From assembly GCA_022457065.1 (NCBI GenBank), contig JAJGBQ010000003.1:2108001-2172000 (forward strand): 64,000 bases of DNA, written 5' to 3'. The number at the start of each line of letters is the position of its first letter. Within the stretch, counting starts at the first letter, position 1. The DNA comes from Curvularia sp. ZM96. Taxonomy: Eukaryota; Ascomycota; Dothideomycetes; Pleosporales; Pleosporaceae. Position numbers and translations under genes: made by a program. This document shows positions 12,101 to 23,120 of the stretch, one piece after another. The notes below the pieces were generated by a model. It ran no database searches. It was not told the origin of the DNA and saw nothing but the letters and a program-made list of their open reading frames with translations.

Positions 12101-13305
12101 ATGGCAGAAGAAAAATTCCAGGCTTTTGAGATACCCAAAACATGCAAGGCAGGCGTAGTAGTTAACGAAGGTCCTGATTTCCGTGTAGAAGTGCAGGATG
12201 TTCCCGTCCCAGATATTGGTAGGTTGGCAGCAGTGTAGCTTGATTTGGAAGGACGCTGACTTCGTCCAACAGGACCTACCGATGTCCTGATCAAGCTCAA
12301 TGCGACTGGTATTTGCCACTCAGATCTTCATTTCATGTGCAATGACTGGAATGTGCCAAAGATGTCTGATCTCGGTACCAAATGCGCTGGACATGAAGGC
12401 TCGGGCGTGATCGTAAAAGTTGGCGAGCAGGTCAAGAATTTGAAGCCTGGTATGCGAGCTGGCTACAAGGTGAGCAAACCCATGGCATACGTGCAGTCGC
12501 AGTATCTAACATGTCGCAGCCGATCCACGATACTTGTGGTGTATGTGAGCTTTGCCGCAACGGCAACGAGTGCTACTGCGCAAAAGCTGTCCTGACTGGT
12601 TTGATGGTCGACGGTTCATACAAACAGTACATTGTCTCTCCCGAGCGATATACGACCCTGATTCCAGACGGGGTAAATGATTACATTGCAGGGCCCATCA
12701 TGTGTTCTGCCTCGACAATCTACACATCGATCAAAGAATCACAGCTGCGGCCAGGAGACTGGGCAGTGTTCCCGGGTGCCGGCGGAGGCGTGGGGCTACA
12801 GGGTGTGCAACTAGCCAAGGCCATGGGTCTCCGAGCCGTCGCCATTGATACCGGAGAAGAGAAGAAGAAGCTCTGCCTGGAGACAGGAGGCGCCGAGCAT
12901 TTCATCGATTTCAAGAAAGTAGAAAATGTGGCCGAGGAAGTAGTACGAGTATGCGACGGCATTGGCGCACACGGCGTCTTCGTCACAGCTGTCCAGACTT
13001 ATCCTTCTTCATTGACCTATCTCGGTTCTCGCGTTGGCGGCAAGGTTATGTGTATCGGACTGCCATCAGCTGGCACTCAGCACATGGACGTTGACCCCAA
13101 CCAGATGTGTTTCAGGAAGCAGACCATATCAGGCACGCTTGTAAGCAGCATGGCCGATGTCGACAAGACGCTCGACTTTGCCCGACGCGGCCTCCTGAAG
13201 CCCATCTACACAGTGTATCCCTTGAGTCAGTTCAATGAAGCGGTGCAAAAGCTGAGGCGTGGGGAAATTGCTGGAAGGGCAGTTGTCGACTTTAATAAGG
13301 AATAA
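12101..13305 (+). CDS. Zinc-dependent alcohol dehydrogenase (MDR family, ADH1-like)
   Basis: Cytosolic NAD-dependent alcohol dehydrogenase of the medium-chain family, interconverting alcohols and aldehydes. Exons 12101-12218, 12273-12469 and 12520-13305 (introns of 54 and 50 nt) give 366 residues. Catalytic zinc ligands are Cys54 (GICHSDLH), His80 (GHEGSG) and Cys167 (PIMCSAS). The structural zinc tetrad Cys111, Cys114, Cys117 and Cys125 has the same spacing as yeast Adh1. The Rossmann motif GAGGGVGLQG is present and followed by an acidic residue in VAIDTGEEKKK, favouring NAD over NADP. A leader of about 20 residues precedes the usual N-terminal strand, without a clear targeting signal. Substrate specificity cannot be fixed from sequence; ethanol or a longer alcohol is possible. 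Confidence 0.93.
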
Positions 13306-13800
13306 CGCCTGGTGAGCGGATTTTGGATGTAGCATAGTACGAGTTTTGGGTGGATTCCAGTTGCATAGAGAGGTTTCGAATCGAATGTAGTATATGACTC
13401 TGTTAGACTGAAGCTCGCTGTTCAAGATGGTGATCAGACAAACGCGACATCCCTCAGCAACAGTAACCGAGAAAACTGCTCAGACAACGACAATTCTATT
13501 GGTTTCTTGCACCCCCGGTAAAAGGAGAAGTAGGTATGCAAATCATTTTAATAGCATATGTAAAAAAAACACAGTTCAGGGCCATAATTGTGCGACTCCA
13601 ATTTGCATATTGCTGGCGACAAGGGACCATCTTGTGATTCCAGGCCCTGATGCACAGACCAATGCTTGTTCGCTGCACATGCGTCTCACCAAGACCCAGC
13701 CTTACGTCGCTGGTACAGGAATCAGCACATTGCCCATCTTTCCATACAACAATTGTTTGCGCAATGCGCCTCGGCTTTCCAACAAGCATATGTCAAGGGC
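13306..13800. other. Intergenic region
   Basis: Stretch between the ADH gene and the CLC gene on the same strand. Frames on both strands here (for example 13427-13921) have no domain and overlap the CLC N-terminal exon. I see nothing specific. Confidence 0.4.
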
Positions 13801-16641
13801 ATGTCCAGCTCTTCGCACAGCCGGTCCCCGACCGGACACGTTAACGCCTCGTCGAGCCGCACATCAAACGGAAAGCAACCAGCTGTTCAAGATGCCCACG
13901 ATGACGAAGAGGCGCTGTTAGCAGACGACTCCTTAGATCCTGATCTACCTGAACAGTACGCATCCCGTGTACTTGCTCTCCACATCCGATACTGAACTGC
14001 ATCCAGACTATCATTCAAACGCAAACCCAAGGCACCCACATCGTCCTTTGGCTTCTCACGCTACCTCCCCTCGCCGCTCACGTCTTCCAGCAATCGCGCA
14101 TCGCCCTCCCCACGATCTCACCGCGCAACTCCCTCAAACGAACTTAACCTAAACTACCTCGAAACACCAGGCAGCGCCGATGAACACACTCAAGACTCCA
14201 AGGATGCGAGTGGACTGGATTGGCACATCGAGGGGCCAGGTCGAAGAGTAGGCTACGACGATCTTACCGCTATTGACTGGATCTTCGAATATGCAAAAGA
14301 ACGCCAGCGACTAAGGTACCTGTACACAGGCGCAAGCGGCATCCTAGGCCATGTGAAGCAGCTTGCGGACGCAAGTCAAGCCTGGATTATTCTAGTGGCT
14401 GCAGGTATCCTAAGCGGAGGCATCGCAGCGTTCATCGATATCGCGAGCGATTGGCTTGCGGATCTCAAAACGGGATACTGTCACAATGTGGATGGAGACG
14501 GGCAATTCTATCTCAACAAGAGCTTTTGCTGTTGGGGAATCAATGAAGCGCAAGCATGTCACGATTGGAACTCGTGGGGTTCAGCCATGGGCATTGGCAG
14601 TGCCGGTGGGAGATATATCATTGAATACATCTTCTTCGTTCTGTTTTCGGTAGGTATCAGAAGCTGGGTTGTACTTGGAAAACGAGAGAACTGACTGTCT
14701 TTAGGTATTATTCGCAGCATGCGCTAGTTTCCTGGTTCGCGAATTCTCTCCTTATGCGAAACATAGTGGTATACCAGAAATCAAAACTGTCCTTGGTGGT
14801 TTTGTCATCAGACATTTCCTGGGTGGCTGGACGCTGGTGACAAAAACAATTGGATTGGTAGGTAACACTAAGGAAGATGGTTTCACGTCAGTAGCTAATC
14901 TGCCTAGTGTTTGGCTGTCGCATCGGGCCTCTGGCTGGGCAAGGAGGGTCCGTTGGTGCATGTAGCATGCTGCTCAGCGAACCTCTTTATGAAGCTGTTC
15001 AGTAGCGTAAACGGCAATGAAGGTCGGTAGTGTATCCTCATTCTCCCCTACAGTAGGCTGACTTATACAGCACGGAAACGAGAAGTCTTCTCTGCGGCTG
15101 CCGCAGCAGGCATTTCCGTCGCCTTTGGTGCACCTATTGGTGGCGTACTCTTTAGCCTTGAACAGCTGTCCTACTATTTTCCAGACAAAACCATGTGGAG
15201 CAGCTTCGTATGTGCCATGGTAGCAGCCGTCACTCTTCAGGCATGTAACCCCTTCCGCACTGGAAAGCTCGTGCTGTACCAAGTCACTTATCACAGTGGA
15301 TGGCACGACTTTGAGCTTGTGCCTTTTGTATTCCTCGGAATACTAGGTGGTCTTTTTGGGGGCTTCTTCATCAAGCTCAACATGAGTATTGCCGAGTGGC
15401 GACAGAATCGGCAATATCTCAAAGGCCCTGTGAGGGAGGTCGTCGCCGTGTCATTCGTGACGGCACTGGTCAACTTTCCGATCAAGTTCATGCGCGCTCA
15501 GGCTTCTGAACTAGTCCACGTTCTCTTCGCCGAGTGCGCTGACCTCACCGAGGATACGCTGGGCCTTTGCAAATCTGGCAAGGCCAACACCGGAGTGATT
15601 GCTTTGTTACTAGTATCCTCAGGGCTGGGCATCATACTAGCAGGCTTCACCTTTGGGCTGCAGATCCCAGCCGGCATCATCCTGCCCTCCATGGCTATCG
15701 GTGGTCTCTTCGGTCGCGCGGTAGGGCTGTCCATGCAGGTGGTACAGGCCGCTTGGCCCTCCCTATTCGTCTTCAGTTCCTGCGAACCCGACGTACCCTG
15801 CGTAACCCCGGGAACCTATGCTATTATTGGCGCTGCTTCGGCCCTTGCAGGCACGACGCGCATGACGGTTTCGATTGTGGTCATCATGTTCGAGCTGACC
15901 GGGGCTCTCACGTATGTTTTGCCCATTATGATTGCAGTCATGATCAGTAAATGGATCGGTGACGCAATCTCCCCACGTGGCATCTACGAGTCCTGGATAC
16001 ACTTTAAAGGGTATCCTTTCCTCGACAACCGCGACAACAACGGCAGCTCCATCCCCGATGTCAGCGCAAGTCATGTCATGACGCGTATCGAAGACTTGAC
16101 TGCCATCACTGCGACTGGACACACCATCGGGTCGCTGCGTGAGCTTCTGTCTCAACATCGGTTCCGTGGCTTCCCCGTGATTGACAACAGTCGGGATGCA
16201 CTTTTGCTTGGCTACATATCTAGAACTGAACTACAGTATGCGCTTCAGACTGCTCTGACACCCCCTCGGAACCTAGCCCCTGAGACAGAAGCATTCTTCT
16301 CACACCAGCCCCTCTCAGACCCTACAACGTCGCTCGATCTCCGGCCATGGATGGATCAAACGCCCATCACGCTGAACGCCAAAGCCAGTTTCCAGCTCAC
16401 GGTATCCATGTTTCAAAACCTCGGATTGCGCTATGTGCTGTTCACGGACCGAGGAACCCTTAAAGGGTTGCTCACAAAAAAGGATGTATGGTACGTCATG
16501 GAGGGCATGGAGGAAGAGCGTGAAGAGGAAGGTGTGGGCAGAGGAGGGCTTGGTGAAGAGGGAGAAGATGACGAAGAGGATGAACAGAGGGGTCTACTCC
16601 CGGAAGCAGACGAGGGCTTCATTGGCGCGGATGGTAGATAG
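13801..16641 (+). CDS. CLC-type chloride channel/transporter with CBS domains (Gef1/ClC-3-5-7-like)
   Basis: Membrane protein moving chloride across endomembranes. Five exons (13801-13955, 14007-14649, 14705-14857, 14908-15022, 15071-16641) give 878 residues. The family motifs are HSGIPEIKT (usual GSGIP, with the Ser kept), GKEGPLVH carrying the gating glutamate Glu330, and GLQIPAGIILPS for the third selectivity loop. The position of the internal proton glutamate, 57 residues after the gating glutamate as in ClC-5, holds Gln387 (FSLEQLSYYF). Two CBS regions follow, around HVMTRIEDLTAITATG and the segment from LRPWMDQTPI to LKGLLTKKD. The C-terminal 40 residues are strongly acidic, and the N-terminal about 110 residues are Ser-rich and disordered. 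The ATG at 13801 begins the Ser-rich leader. Confidence 0.94.
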
Positions 16642-17448
16642 CCTTTGGGAAATGAGACTTGACACCGTGTCCAGCACCTGCTCTGCCGGCAGCCTTGAAA
16701 AGAAGGTCTCGATCCCGCGCAGATCGTCATGTGATGATATCACCGCATATCCCGCATGTAGCGCATGCGGTGTAGGCCACGACAGTACGAGATGGCTCGC
16801 TAGGCAGGCCGGCCGTTAGTCAGACCCGCGGGGGGCATGTCCGCCAGGAACGCGAAGCAAATCAACAGACGGTGCTCTCACCGACCCCGACGCTACGACA
16901 AATGCAACATCTCGGCCTCGGACTTTGGTGCGACGTGTCGACAGGCTCTGGAGTCCAGCGGTGGATACAGTGCATATGGCCTGCTGCAAGGCCTGGTCTG
17001 TGCAGCGCCAAGATGGGCCGACCAATCACAGGTGCGTACTTGCAAACAGCCGTGTTAGGGTTAGCGCCAGGCTATACCGCGGTTGCTGCTTGGACCTGCA
17101 TCGACCCGCCCTTAACAGCCGGCCTCGCCCATTCAGACTCCAGAGCCTTCCATTCCCCCTCCCACTCTTTGACTCGATCTTTGTTTGCCTCAGTGTCCCT
17201 GAACCCTTCTTTTAGCCCCAACATTCGTTTCATCGTCAAAGAACACAGATCTACAGCCCTCATGGATGCCTCGATCGCCTAGCACAAAAGAAGCACGGAG
17301 CGGCTATGAATAAGCCTTGGCATACGTCGCGACCCGGCAGTCGACGTTTATCGCGCTGAAAGAAGACCAACACTTGCACGCGGTAGCGAAGCCTCGCCAA
17401 TCGTTTTTGCCAGATCTACACCACATCACATTCTGCAGAAGTGTCACC
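16642..17448. other. Intergenic region upstream of lipase
   Basis: No supported gene. An upstream in-frame ATG at 17317 exists for the lipase, but the ATG at 17449 has the better context (GTCACCATGG). Confidence 0.45.
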
Positions 17449-19362
17449 ATGGCGCACGCGACGGAGACTGAGCGCAGGAGCAGAAGGAAGCATTCGCATT
17501 CGTCATCCAAGAATTCGAAGACGCGCTCCTCGTCCAAGAAGCCTCATGCTTCGCCATCGGTGCGAGAAATGTACTTGCAGGACTATGCACCACCCGTTCA
17601 GCCGGCGTCGCAGACTCCTTCCCAGTATACGGCTTCTCAGCAATCCCTCCCTCAGCCTACTACCAGGCTACCACCAGGACACCGCGACTATTCTGCCAGT
17701 CCGCCTGAGCGTCCAAGGTACGGTCAAATGCCTGGATCTTATCCCCAAGATGTGCCGCGGTATTGGTCCCCCTCTCCACAGCCTGTTCAGCCATATGCCA
17801 GTCAGTCAACTATCCGCTTTGCTTCCCCGCCACCTCCTGAGGCTCGCGGCCAGGGTCCTTTCCAACAACAATGGGACAGTCTTGACCGCATGGCGACCAA
17901 GTCATACACAAATCTCCGCGATGCGGCTGGAAAGAGTGTGAACAAGCTGACTACAAACTACATCGAGCGGCCCACGGCTGCTGTCGCCACCAAGAGCATG
18001 CAAACTCTGTGTCGTGGGGCAGCATTATACGACGTGATAACTTCCAAGTTCGACTCTGTCATTACTAGCATCGATGACGAAAAGTTTAGTGGGCAGGAGC
18101 AAGATTTGATGATGGAGTTGGGCGATCAGCTGGAAGAGGAAGCCATGAGACCGAGTCCGCCGCTTGGAGGGAGCCGACCTGGCAGAGAGGAGGTGTACCC
18201 CAAACCCAGTAGTGACAAGGGGTCAAACCACTTCTCAAAAGTATGGCTTTACTCCAATTCGCGGCTGCCGCCCCATTTGCCCCCTTTCAAGGTGTATCTA
18301 CCGACATATCCCCTCTTGTGTTTGGCGGCAACGTATTCTGAAAAGGCGTACATACCCCCTGGTACTAAGAAGGGTTCTGAGATGGAGACGCACATCCCTG
18401 CCGACTGGCGCAGTGGTACAAAAGCCATGGTCCTCAAATCCATACCTGTGGAAGAGCTAAACACAATCGTGTTTGCTATTCGTGGGAGTCAGACGTTCAT
18501 GGACTGGGCTGTCAACTACAATTCTGCACCAAGTAGTCCAAGCAAGTTTCTCGATGACCCAGGAAATCTGTGCCACGCAGGATTCCTTTATGTCGCGAAG
18601 AAGATGATCAAGCCAGTCGCGGAACGTCTGAAGGTCCTGCTTCAGGAAAATCCCGCTCGCTCGAACTGTAGTCTGCTCATCACCGGCCACTCCGCAGGCG
18701 GAGCTGTTGCCGCATTGCTGTATGCGCATATGATGAGCACCAAGATCGAGTCGGAACTAAATTACCTTACCAGCTTCTTCAAGCGTGTGCACTGCGTCAC
18801 CTTTGGTGCACCGCCCGTCAGTCTGCGGCCTCTGAAGAAGCCTGAAGACAAACGGCACAGGAAGAGTCTTTTCTACAGCTTCATCAACGAAGGTGATCCT
18901 ATACCGAGAGCCGACAAGAGCATGCTGCGAAGCTTGCTCAAATTATACGCTAGTCCTGCACCCGTCCCGGCCTCGAACCACGGTTCGGCATCGTCGTCCA
19001 GGATTAACGTTTCTCAGCCACAGTCTTCTTCCCCGCCGAAATTCCGGTCCAAACATTCGTTTGCTGCACGGCTCTCCCGGTCCTCAAAAGCGTCGTTGCA
19101 CACAAATAACACTAACTCGACGTCGACTTCTTCGCTGCCGGCTTGGCCAATCCCACCATGTACCTTGTCGCCTGCAGGTCGACTGGTCGTGTTGCGGCAA
19201 CGAGTAGGCAGCAGAAGCGACGACAACGTCGAAGCCGTGACAGTAGACGAGGAGATGCTAAAGAAGGTTGTGTATGGAGATTTGCTCAAGCACCAGATGG
19301 CGGTGTATAAGAAGCGGATTGAGAGTGTGGCTGTTCGAGCCGTTACTGCGAATGGTTGTTGA
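17449..19362 (+). CDS. Class-3 lipase (alpha/beta hydrolase), probably intracellular
   Basis: Single-exon gene of 637 residues. The C-terminal two thirds is a lipase class 3 domain: the nucleophile elbow GHSAGG carries Ser415, the acid is probably Asp483 in NEGDPIPRAD, and the histidine is probably His615 in LLKHQMAVY. The segment HCVTFGAPPVS after the elbow is typical. No signal peptide or membrane anchor is present. The first about 150 residues are basic, Ser- and Pro-rich and disordered, and a further Ser-rich insert lies between the catalytic Asp and His (about residues 500-570). That architecture resembles intracellular sn-1-specific diacylglycerol or phospholipid lipases of fungi rather than secreted degradative enzymes. 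The substrate is not determinable from sequence alone. Confidence 0.87.
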   Translation: MAHATETERRSRRKHSHSSSKNSKTRSSSKKPHASPSVREMYLQDYAPPVQPASQTPSQYTASQQSLPQPTTRLPPGHRDYSASPPERPRYGQMPGSYPQDVPRYWSPSPQPVQPYASQSTIRFASPPPPEARGQGPFQQQWDSLDRMATKSYTNLRDAAGKSVNKLTTNYIERPTAAVATKSMQTLCRGAALYDVITSKFDSVITSIDDEKFSGQEQDLMMELGDQLEEEAMRPSPPLGGSRPGREEVYPKPSSDKGSNHFSKVWLYSNSRLPPHLPPFKVYLPTYPLLCLAATYSEKAYIPPGTKKGSEMETHIPADWRSGTKAMVLKSIPVEELNTIVFAIRGSQTFMDWAVNYNSAPSSPSKFLDDPGNLCHAGFLYVAKKMIKPVAERLKVLLQENPARSNCSLLITGHSAGGAVAALLYAHMMSTKIESELNYLTSFFKRVHCVTFGAPPVSLRPLKKPEDKRHRKSLFYSFINEGDPIPRADKSMLRSLLKLYASPAPVPASNHGSASSSRINVSQPQSSSPPKFRSKHSFAARLSRSSKASLHTNNTNSTSTSSLPAWPIPPCTLSPAGRLVVLRQRVGSRSDDNVEAVTVDEEMLKKVVYGDLLKHQMAVYKKRIESVAVRAVTANGC

Positions 19363-19728
19363 ACCAGAATGCGAAAATGATGACGATGATCACTGTTTTT
19401 TGCGCGTCATGGTAACGAATTGCATGATTAACGAACGAATATACCCTTTCAATGGAACATTTCTTGTGCTAGTTTGATTGTGACGTGAGGTTTTTGGCTC
19501 GGCCATGTTTAGACACGTGGTGGTGAGATGTGCATTACATTTGTCCTTGTCTACTCTGGAGTTGTGGGCGCTGTCGGTTTTCCTCACAGACGAAATGCAG
19601 TTTGACCTTCAAAACTGAACAATTGAATTGATTCGTTTTATCATCACATCGAATCCATGCAACCATGCTTCCAGAAGCATGCGATAGCAATCCTCCATCT
19701 CCGGACCTCATTCCCGCATCCACGACCT
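19363..19728. other. 3' region between convergent genes
   Basis: AT-rich stretch between the convergent lipase and MAPEG genes. Nothing beyond presumed 3' UTRs is visible. Confidence 0.45.
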
Positions 19729-20340
19729 CTAAGCCCTAACAAGATCCCACGCCGCCTTTCCACTCATCAACACCAACACATAATGCGACAACAGTCCCAG
19801 CGCACCATAGTACCTTCCCTTGCCTCCCTCCTCCGCACTGTTCGTATACCCAATCGCATACACGACGCGGTTCACACTCCAGACACCTCCCAACACAGCC
19901 GTCACCACGGGCCACTTCAGCCCTGAAATCAGCATCGCGCCGAGGGCAGTAACGTGGTTCTCGTTGAAGTTTTGGTGTGCGCGCTGCGCAGCGTTGAAGG
20001 CCAGCATGGCGCGTTTTGAAGCTGGGGCTGCGGTTTGGATTTGCTCCCACGAGGCGTATTCGAAGGGGTAGGGAATCTTGGCTGCCTTGCGGTAGGAGCC
20101 GACGCGGCCGCCCAGCCAGGGGGTGAGCAGGAAAGTCGAAACTGCGGCGAGGAGGACGTAGCTGGGTGGGTTAGCTTTTGGTGGTGGAGGAGGCGAGGGG
20201 TTTGGGGGGTTAGGAGGGAGAAGAGGGCGAAGCGCAACGGGGGGACATATGATGCACCTCGTGGAAGGGGAAGCGTGTAAAGAGAGCAATTGAGCATGCT
20301 ATACGTACCCGTACTCATCTGGGACCTGGATAATCGCCAT
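19729..20340 (-). CDS. MAPEG family protein, microsomal glutathione S-transferase 3-like
   Basis: Small integral membrane enzyme family using glutathione for conjugation or peroxide reduction in the ER. Exon 1 is 20340-20309, encoding a short lead ending DEYG, and exon 2 is 20161-19729; the 147-nt intron restores EYGYVLLAAVSTF, typical of MGST3. The product has 154 residues, the normal family size, with four hydrophobic segments. The conserved cytosolic-loop motif RAHQNFNE is present in the middle, with several residues of the usual glutathione site. The short first exon makes the start dependent on the intron, but both splice sites (GTACGT and CCCAG) are good. It probably acts in lipid peroxide detoxification. 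Confidence 0.88.
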
Positions 20341-21317
20341 TATGATCACTTGTTGTTGTGTTCGTTACGTGTTGTCGTCGAGACGGCCAATTGATTCTCA
20401 ATTTCTACTCTTTGTGTCGAGTTTGCTCGTCAAGAAAAGCTTGTATCTGTTCGTTTGTATTTGCCGCACTCGACAGGTTTTTATACGTCTTTATAGTTGT
20501 CGTGTCTTCTTTATTCTTGTGCTGGATACATGGAAATCGGTAGAATGTCGCTAGGGGAAACGCTACCACCAGCCCCAAACAGCCCCGCTGTCCGTGTGAC
20601 GCGGACGAGTTTCAGCGGGGCTTTATTGGGCGATCCCTGACTTAGGCCCTTTGTACTCGGCGCAACATTCTCTCCGTCGCTGTGAGAATGCCGATTTGTA
20701 ATGGAGTAGTAGTTTTGAGTATGCATTGGGGAGAGAGCTCGCGTGAGACACAGTGGACCGGAGTTAGTGTGTGGTTGGATCGATAGAGAGTATGCGGTAC
20801 GCCTTGCCCACCGGACAAAAACTTCTTCGTCCTGGGAACGGAGGCAGTCATGCAGCGCTGGGTGGATGCCTTGTGCATGCGCAGGGAAATGTATTTTCAT
20901 CTGACCGCCTTGATGAAAAGTTGATAGATCCAGGGTGTCTCGCAGGAAACGTTAATACGTCCTAGAAGTTGGCAAGTTAGAGACGAGAAGAAGAAGAGGA
21001 GAAGAAAACGAATGAAACAAGGGGTGGTAGCAGTAGATCTATAGTCTTGTAGAGAGCCACTACTAGTTAGCTATGGCAGCATTCCGTGATTCCAAGGCTC
21101 CATGACGACATATCCGGTGATCGAATCTGACCATGGGATCTCGATACGGCGAAGTCAACTCGGACGAATCCAGTACTGATGCCTTCTCACCCATCATACA
21201 TGCATCGCCTCAAATCAAGCGGACATTCGTTCACCCTGCATGAACAATCTCACCCTCCCACCGATGATGCACGTAGTTGCCTCAATATCCTCCATATACT
21301 ACCTTGTCGATGCGCAA
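20341..21317. other. Intergenic region
   Basis: No supported coding sequence, repeat or RNA gene. Short frames on both strands (for example 20511-20900) lack domains. Confidence 0.4.
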
Positions 21318-22196
21318 TCAGCCTCTCACCCCCATAATTCCCGAACCCTCCAACCTCTCCATCGTCTCCTGGAAATCCTATTTCACATTAGTCCATCTCT
21401 TCCCTTAACCCCCAAGAAAGAACTCAGTACTTACCGGCAACGCAGCAACAAGACAGACAAAATTGCCTAGCAGGAAAACCGCACACGACGCCGCCGCCTG
21501 CACAAGTAATAGTCTCAAACAACTCCATGGCCGCTGTCTCGCCGCCCGCGTATACAAGTATATGACGGCTATAGGCACCGCGAGCAGCATTTGTATGAAC
21601 CATCTACATGCAGCTTTCAGCCGCAGGAAACCAGGACTGTAGTTGTCATCTCGGGTCCGAGACCGGGGCTGCTTAACATGCAGTTCCAAGCCGCGGATAA
21701 AGATCAGCAGCACGAGAGCTCCAGCGATATTTAAAGCATCATGATAGTGAGCTGCGGTCGAGCATTCTAGTCCTCTGGCATGCAAGCGGCTGCACCGGCG
21801 TCGTAGATTACGATTTTTCAGTGATATGTCAGCGAGGAGCCATGAAAGATGCGTGAGTAGGTATGAGGTGGCAAATTGTATAACCAGGAAGAGGGTAGTG
21901 TAGAATGTCGCTTTGGCGTTGAGCGAAGTAAAGCATTTGTAGGACTCAGAAGGGAGTTTGGAGAGAGGTTCTGGGGCTGGGGGACCGAATGCGTGGAAAA
22001 ACCGTCGCCGGAACCAGAAGCGCAGCATGTCGTATATGATGGAGAAGGCGGCGAGGAGGAAGAGGGTGAGAAGGGCGTTGTTGATGATTGCAGTGGACTG
22101 GAGGGCGAGGTATAGAGCGGGATCTGGGGCGCAGCGAGTTAAATATTGGTTGCGAAGCAGAGAGTTGATGTACCTTTGTGCCATAGCTCGCTCCAT
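21318..22196 (-). CDS. Unknown multipass membrane protein
   Basis: I do not recognise this gene. An open frame starting at ATG 22196 (MERAMAQRYINSLL) encodes a protein with about five to six hydrophobic segments, including LLTLFLLAAFSIIYDML, FYTTLFLVIQFATSYLL, ALNIAGALVLLIFI, FIQMLLAVPIAVIYLY and CAVFLLGNFVCLVAAL. Genomic translation would stop at 21405, but a perfect GTAAGT donor at 21434 and a TTTCCAG acceptor before 21368 allow a 66-nt intron and a final exon 21368-21318. The predicted product is 270 residues. Loops are basic (RFWFRRRFF, NRNLRRRCSR), suggesting they face the cytosol. An upstream in-frame ATG at 22346 would add 50 residues and is less likely. It could be a lineage-restricted protein. 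Confidence 0.6.
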
Positions 22197-22382
22197 ACTG
22201 ACTGTGTAGTTGAAGTTTTCTGAACCATGGCGGTTGCGGACTGCGAGCGAAATTGTGATTGTAAGTTGCAAATTGTTAGAAGTTGCAAAATAGTTAAGAC
22301 TTAGATTGATAATAGATTTCGTTTGCGAAGAGAAACTCAACCTCACTAGTCTGTTCCCCTTTCACTCCCTCACTCTCACCAC

Positions 22383-23120
22383 TCACTCCCGCTCATACAT
22401 GCAAAACCGAAACCTCACACCTTGATCCTCCACTCCCTCATCGCTAATCTCCTCGCCCGTAAACTCCTGCACCTCCTCCCTACTCGCACTCTTCCAAATC
22501 GTCGTCTCATCCAAATTCACTGGAAAAAACGTATCACACTCAAACTCCTGCTCAATCTTGGTAAGTAGCACGCGCTTCGTCTGCGGAAGTTCCAGCGCTG
22601 CCTTGTATATGCTCGCTCCGCCCATGACAAAGATCCTATCCACTTCGAGATCCGTGCTAGGTAGCCCGCTCTTGTCCTCACGCTCGAGCTGCGCAATGGC
22701 GTCGAGGATACCAGAGCACACCATGGGCCCCTCGACTTCTGTAGTTACCTCGAGCGTGCTGGCAAACTCTTCTGGCTTCGATGTAATGACTACGTTGAGG
22801 CGGTCCTTTAGAGGTCGGAATTTGGGCGATATGCTTTCCCATGTCTTGCGGCCCATGAGCACAGCATTGACTTTTCGACATCCGTTGGTGGCTGTAGCGG
22901 GTGGCGAAGTACGCTTTGTGACGCGTGCGAAGAAGCCCATTTCCTTCTTGAGTTGTGGCCATGGCAGGAATCCGCAGTGTCCTATGCCAAGGCTTGGAGT
23001 AGCAGCGAGTATCAAAGTAAGTGTTGGCGGCTTAGGTGGCATGGCTGATGATGTGTCTTGCTGGGTGGCCGAATCTTCCGTTGATGTTTCCAGATTGGTA
23101 ACAGATTGCTCGTCAGACAT
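22383..23120 (-). CDS. DFR1: Dihydrofolate reductase
   Basis: NADPH-dependent reduction of dihydrofolate to tetrahydrofolate, needed for thymidylate and purine synthesis. Single exon, 245 residues if started at 23120. The DHFR fold is clear: LGIGHCGFLPWPQLKKEM with the active-site acidic residue in the following helix, VLMGRKTWESI, RLNVVITS, and the cofactor loop FVMGGASIYKAAL. A Ser/Thr-rich acidic leader of 26 residues precedes a second in-frame Met at residue 27 (MPPKPPTLTLILAAT), where homology begins; initiation there would give 219 residues. Several loops are longer than in bacterial enzymes, as is usual for fungi. Cytosolic. Confidence 0.95.
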   Translation of the reverse strand: MSDEQSVTNLETSTEDSATQQDTSSAMPPKPPTLTLILAATPSLGIGHCGFLPWPQLKKEMGFFARVTKRTSPPATATNGCRKVNAVLMGRKTWESISPKFRPLKDRLNVVITSKPEEFASTLEVTTEVEGPMVCSGILDAIAQLEREDKSGLPSTDLEVDRIFVMGGASIYKAALELPQTKRVLLTKIEQEFECDTFFPVNLDETTIWKSASREEVQEFTGEEISDEGVEDQGVRFRFCMYERE

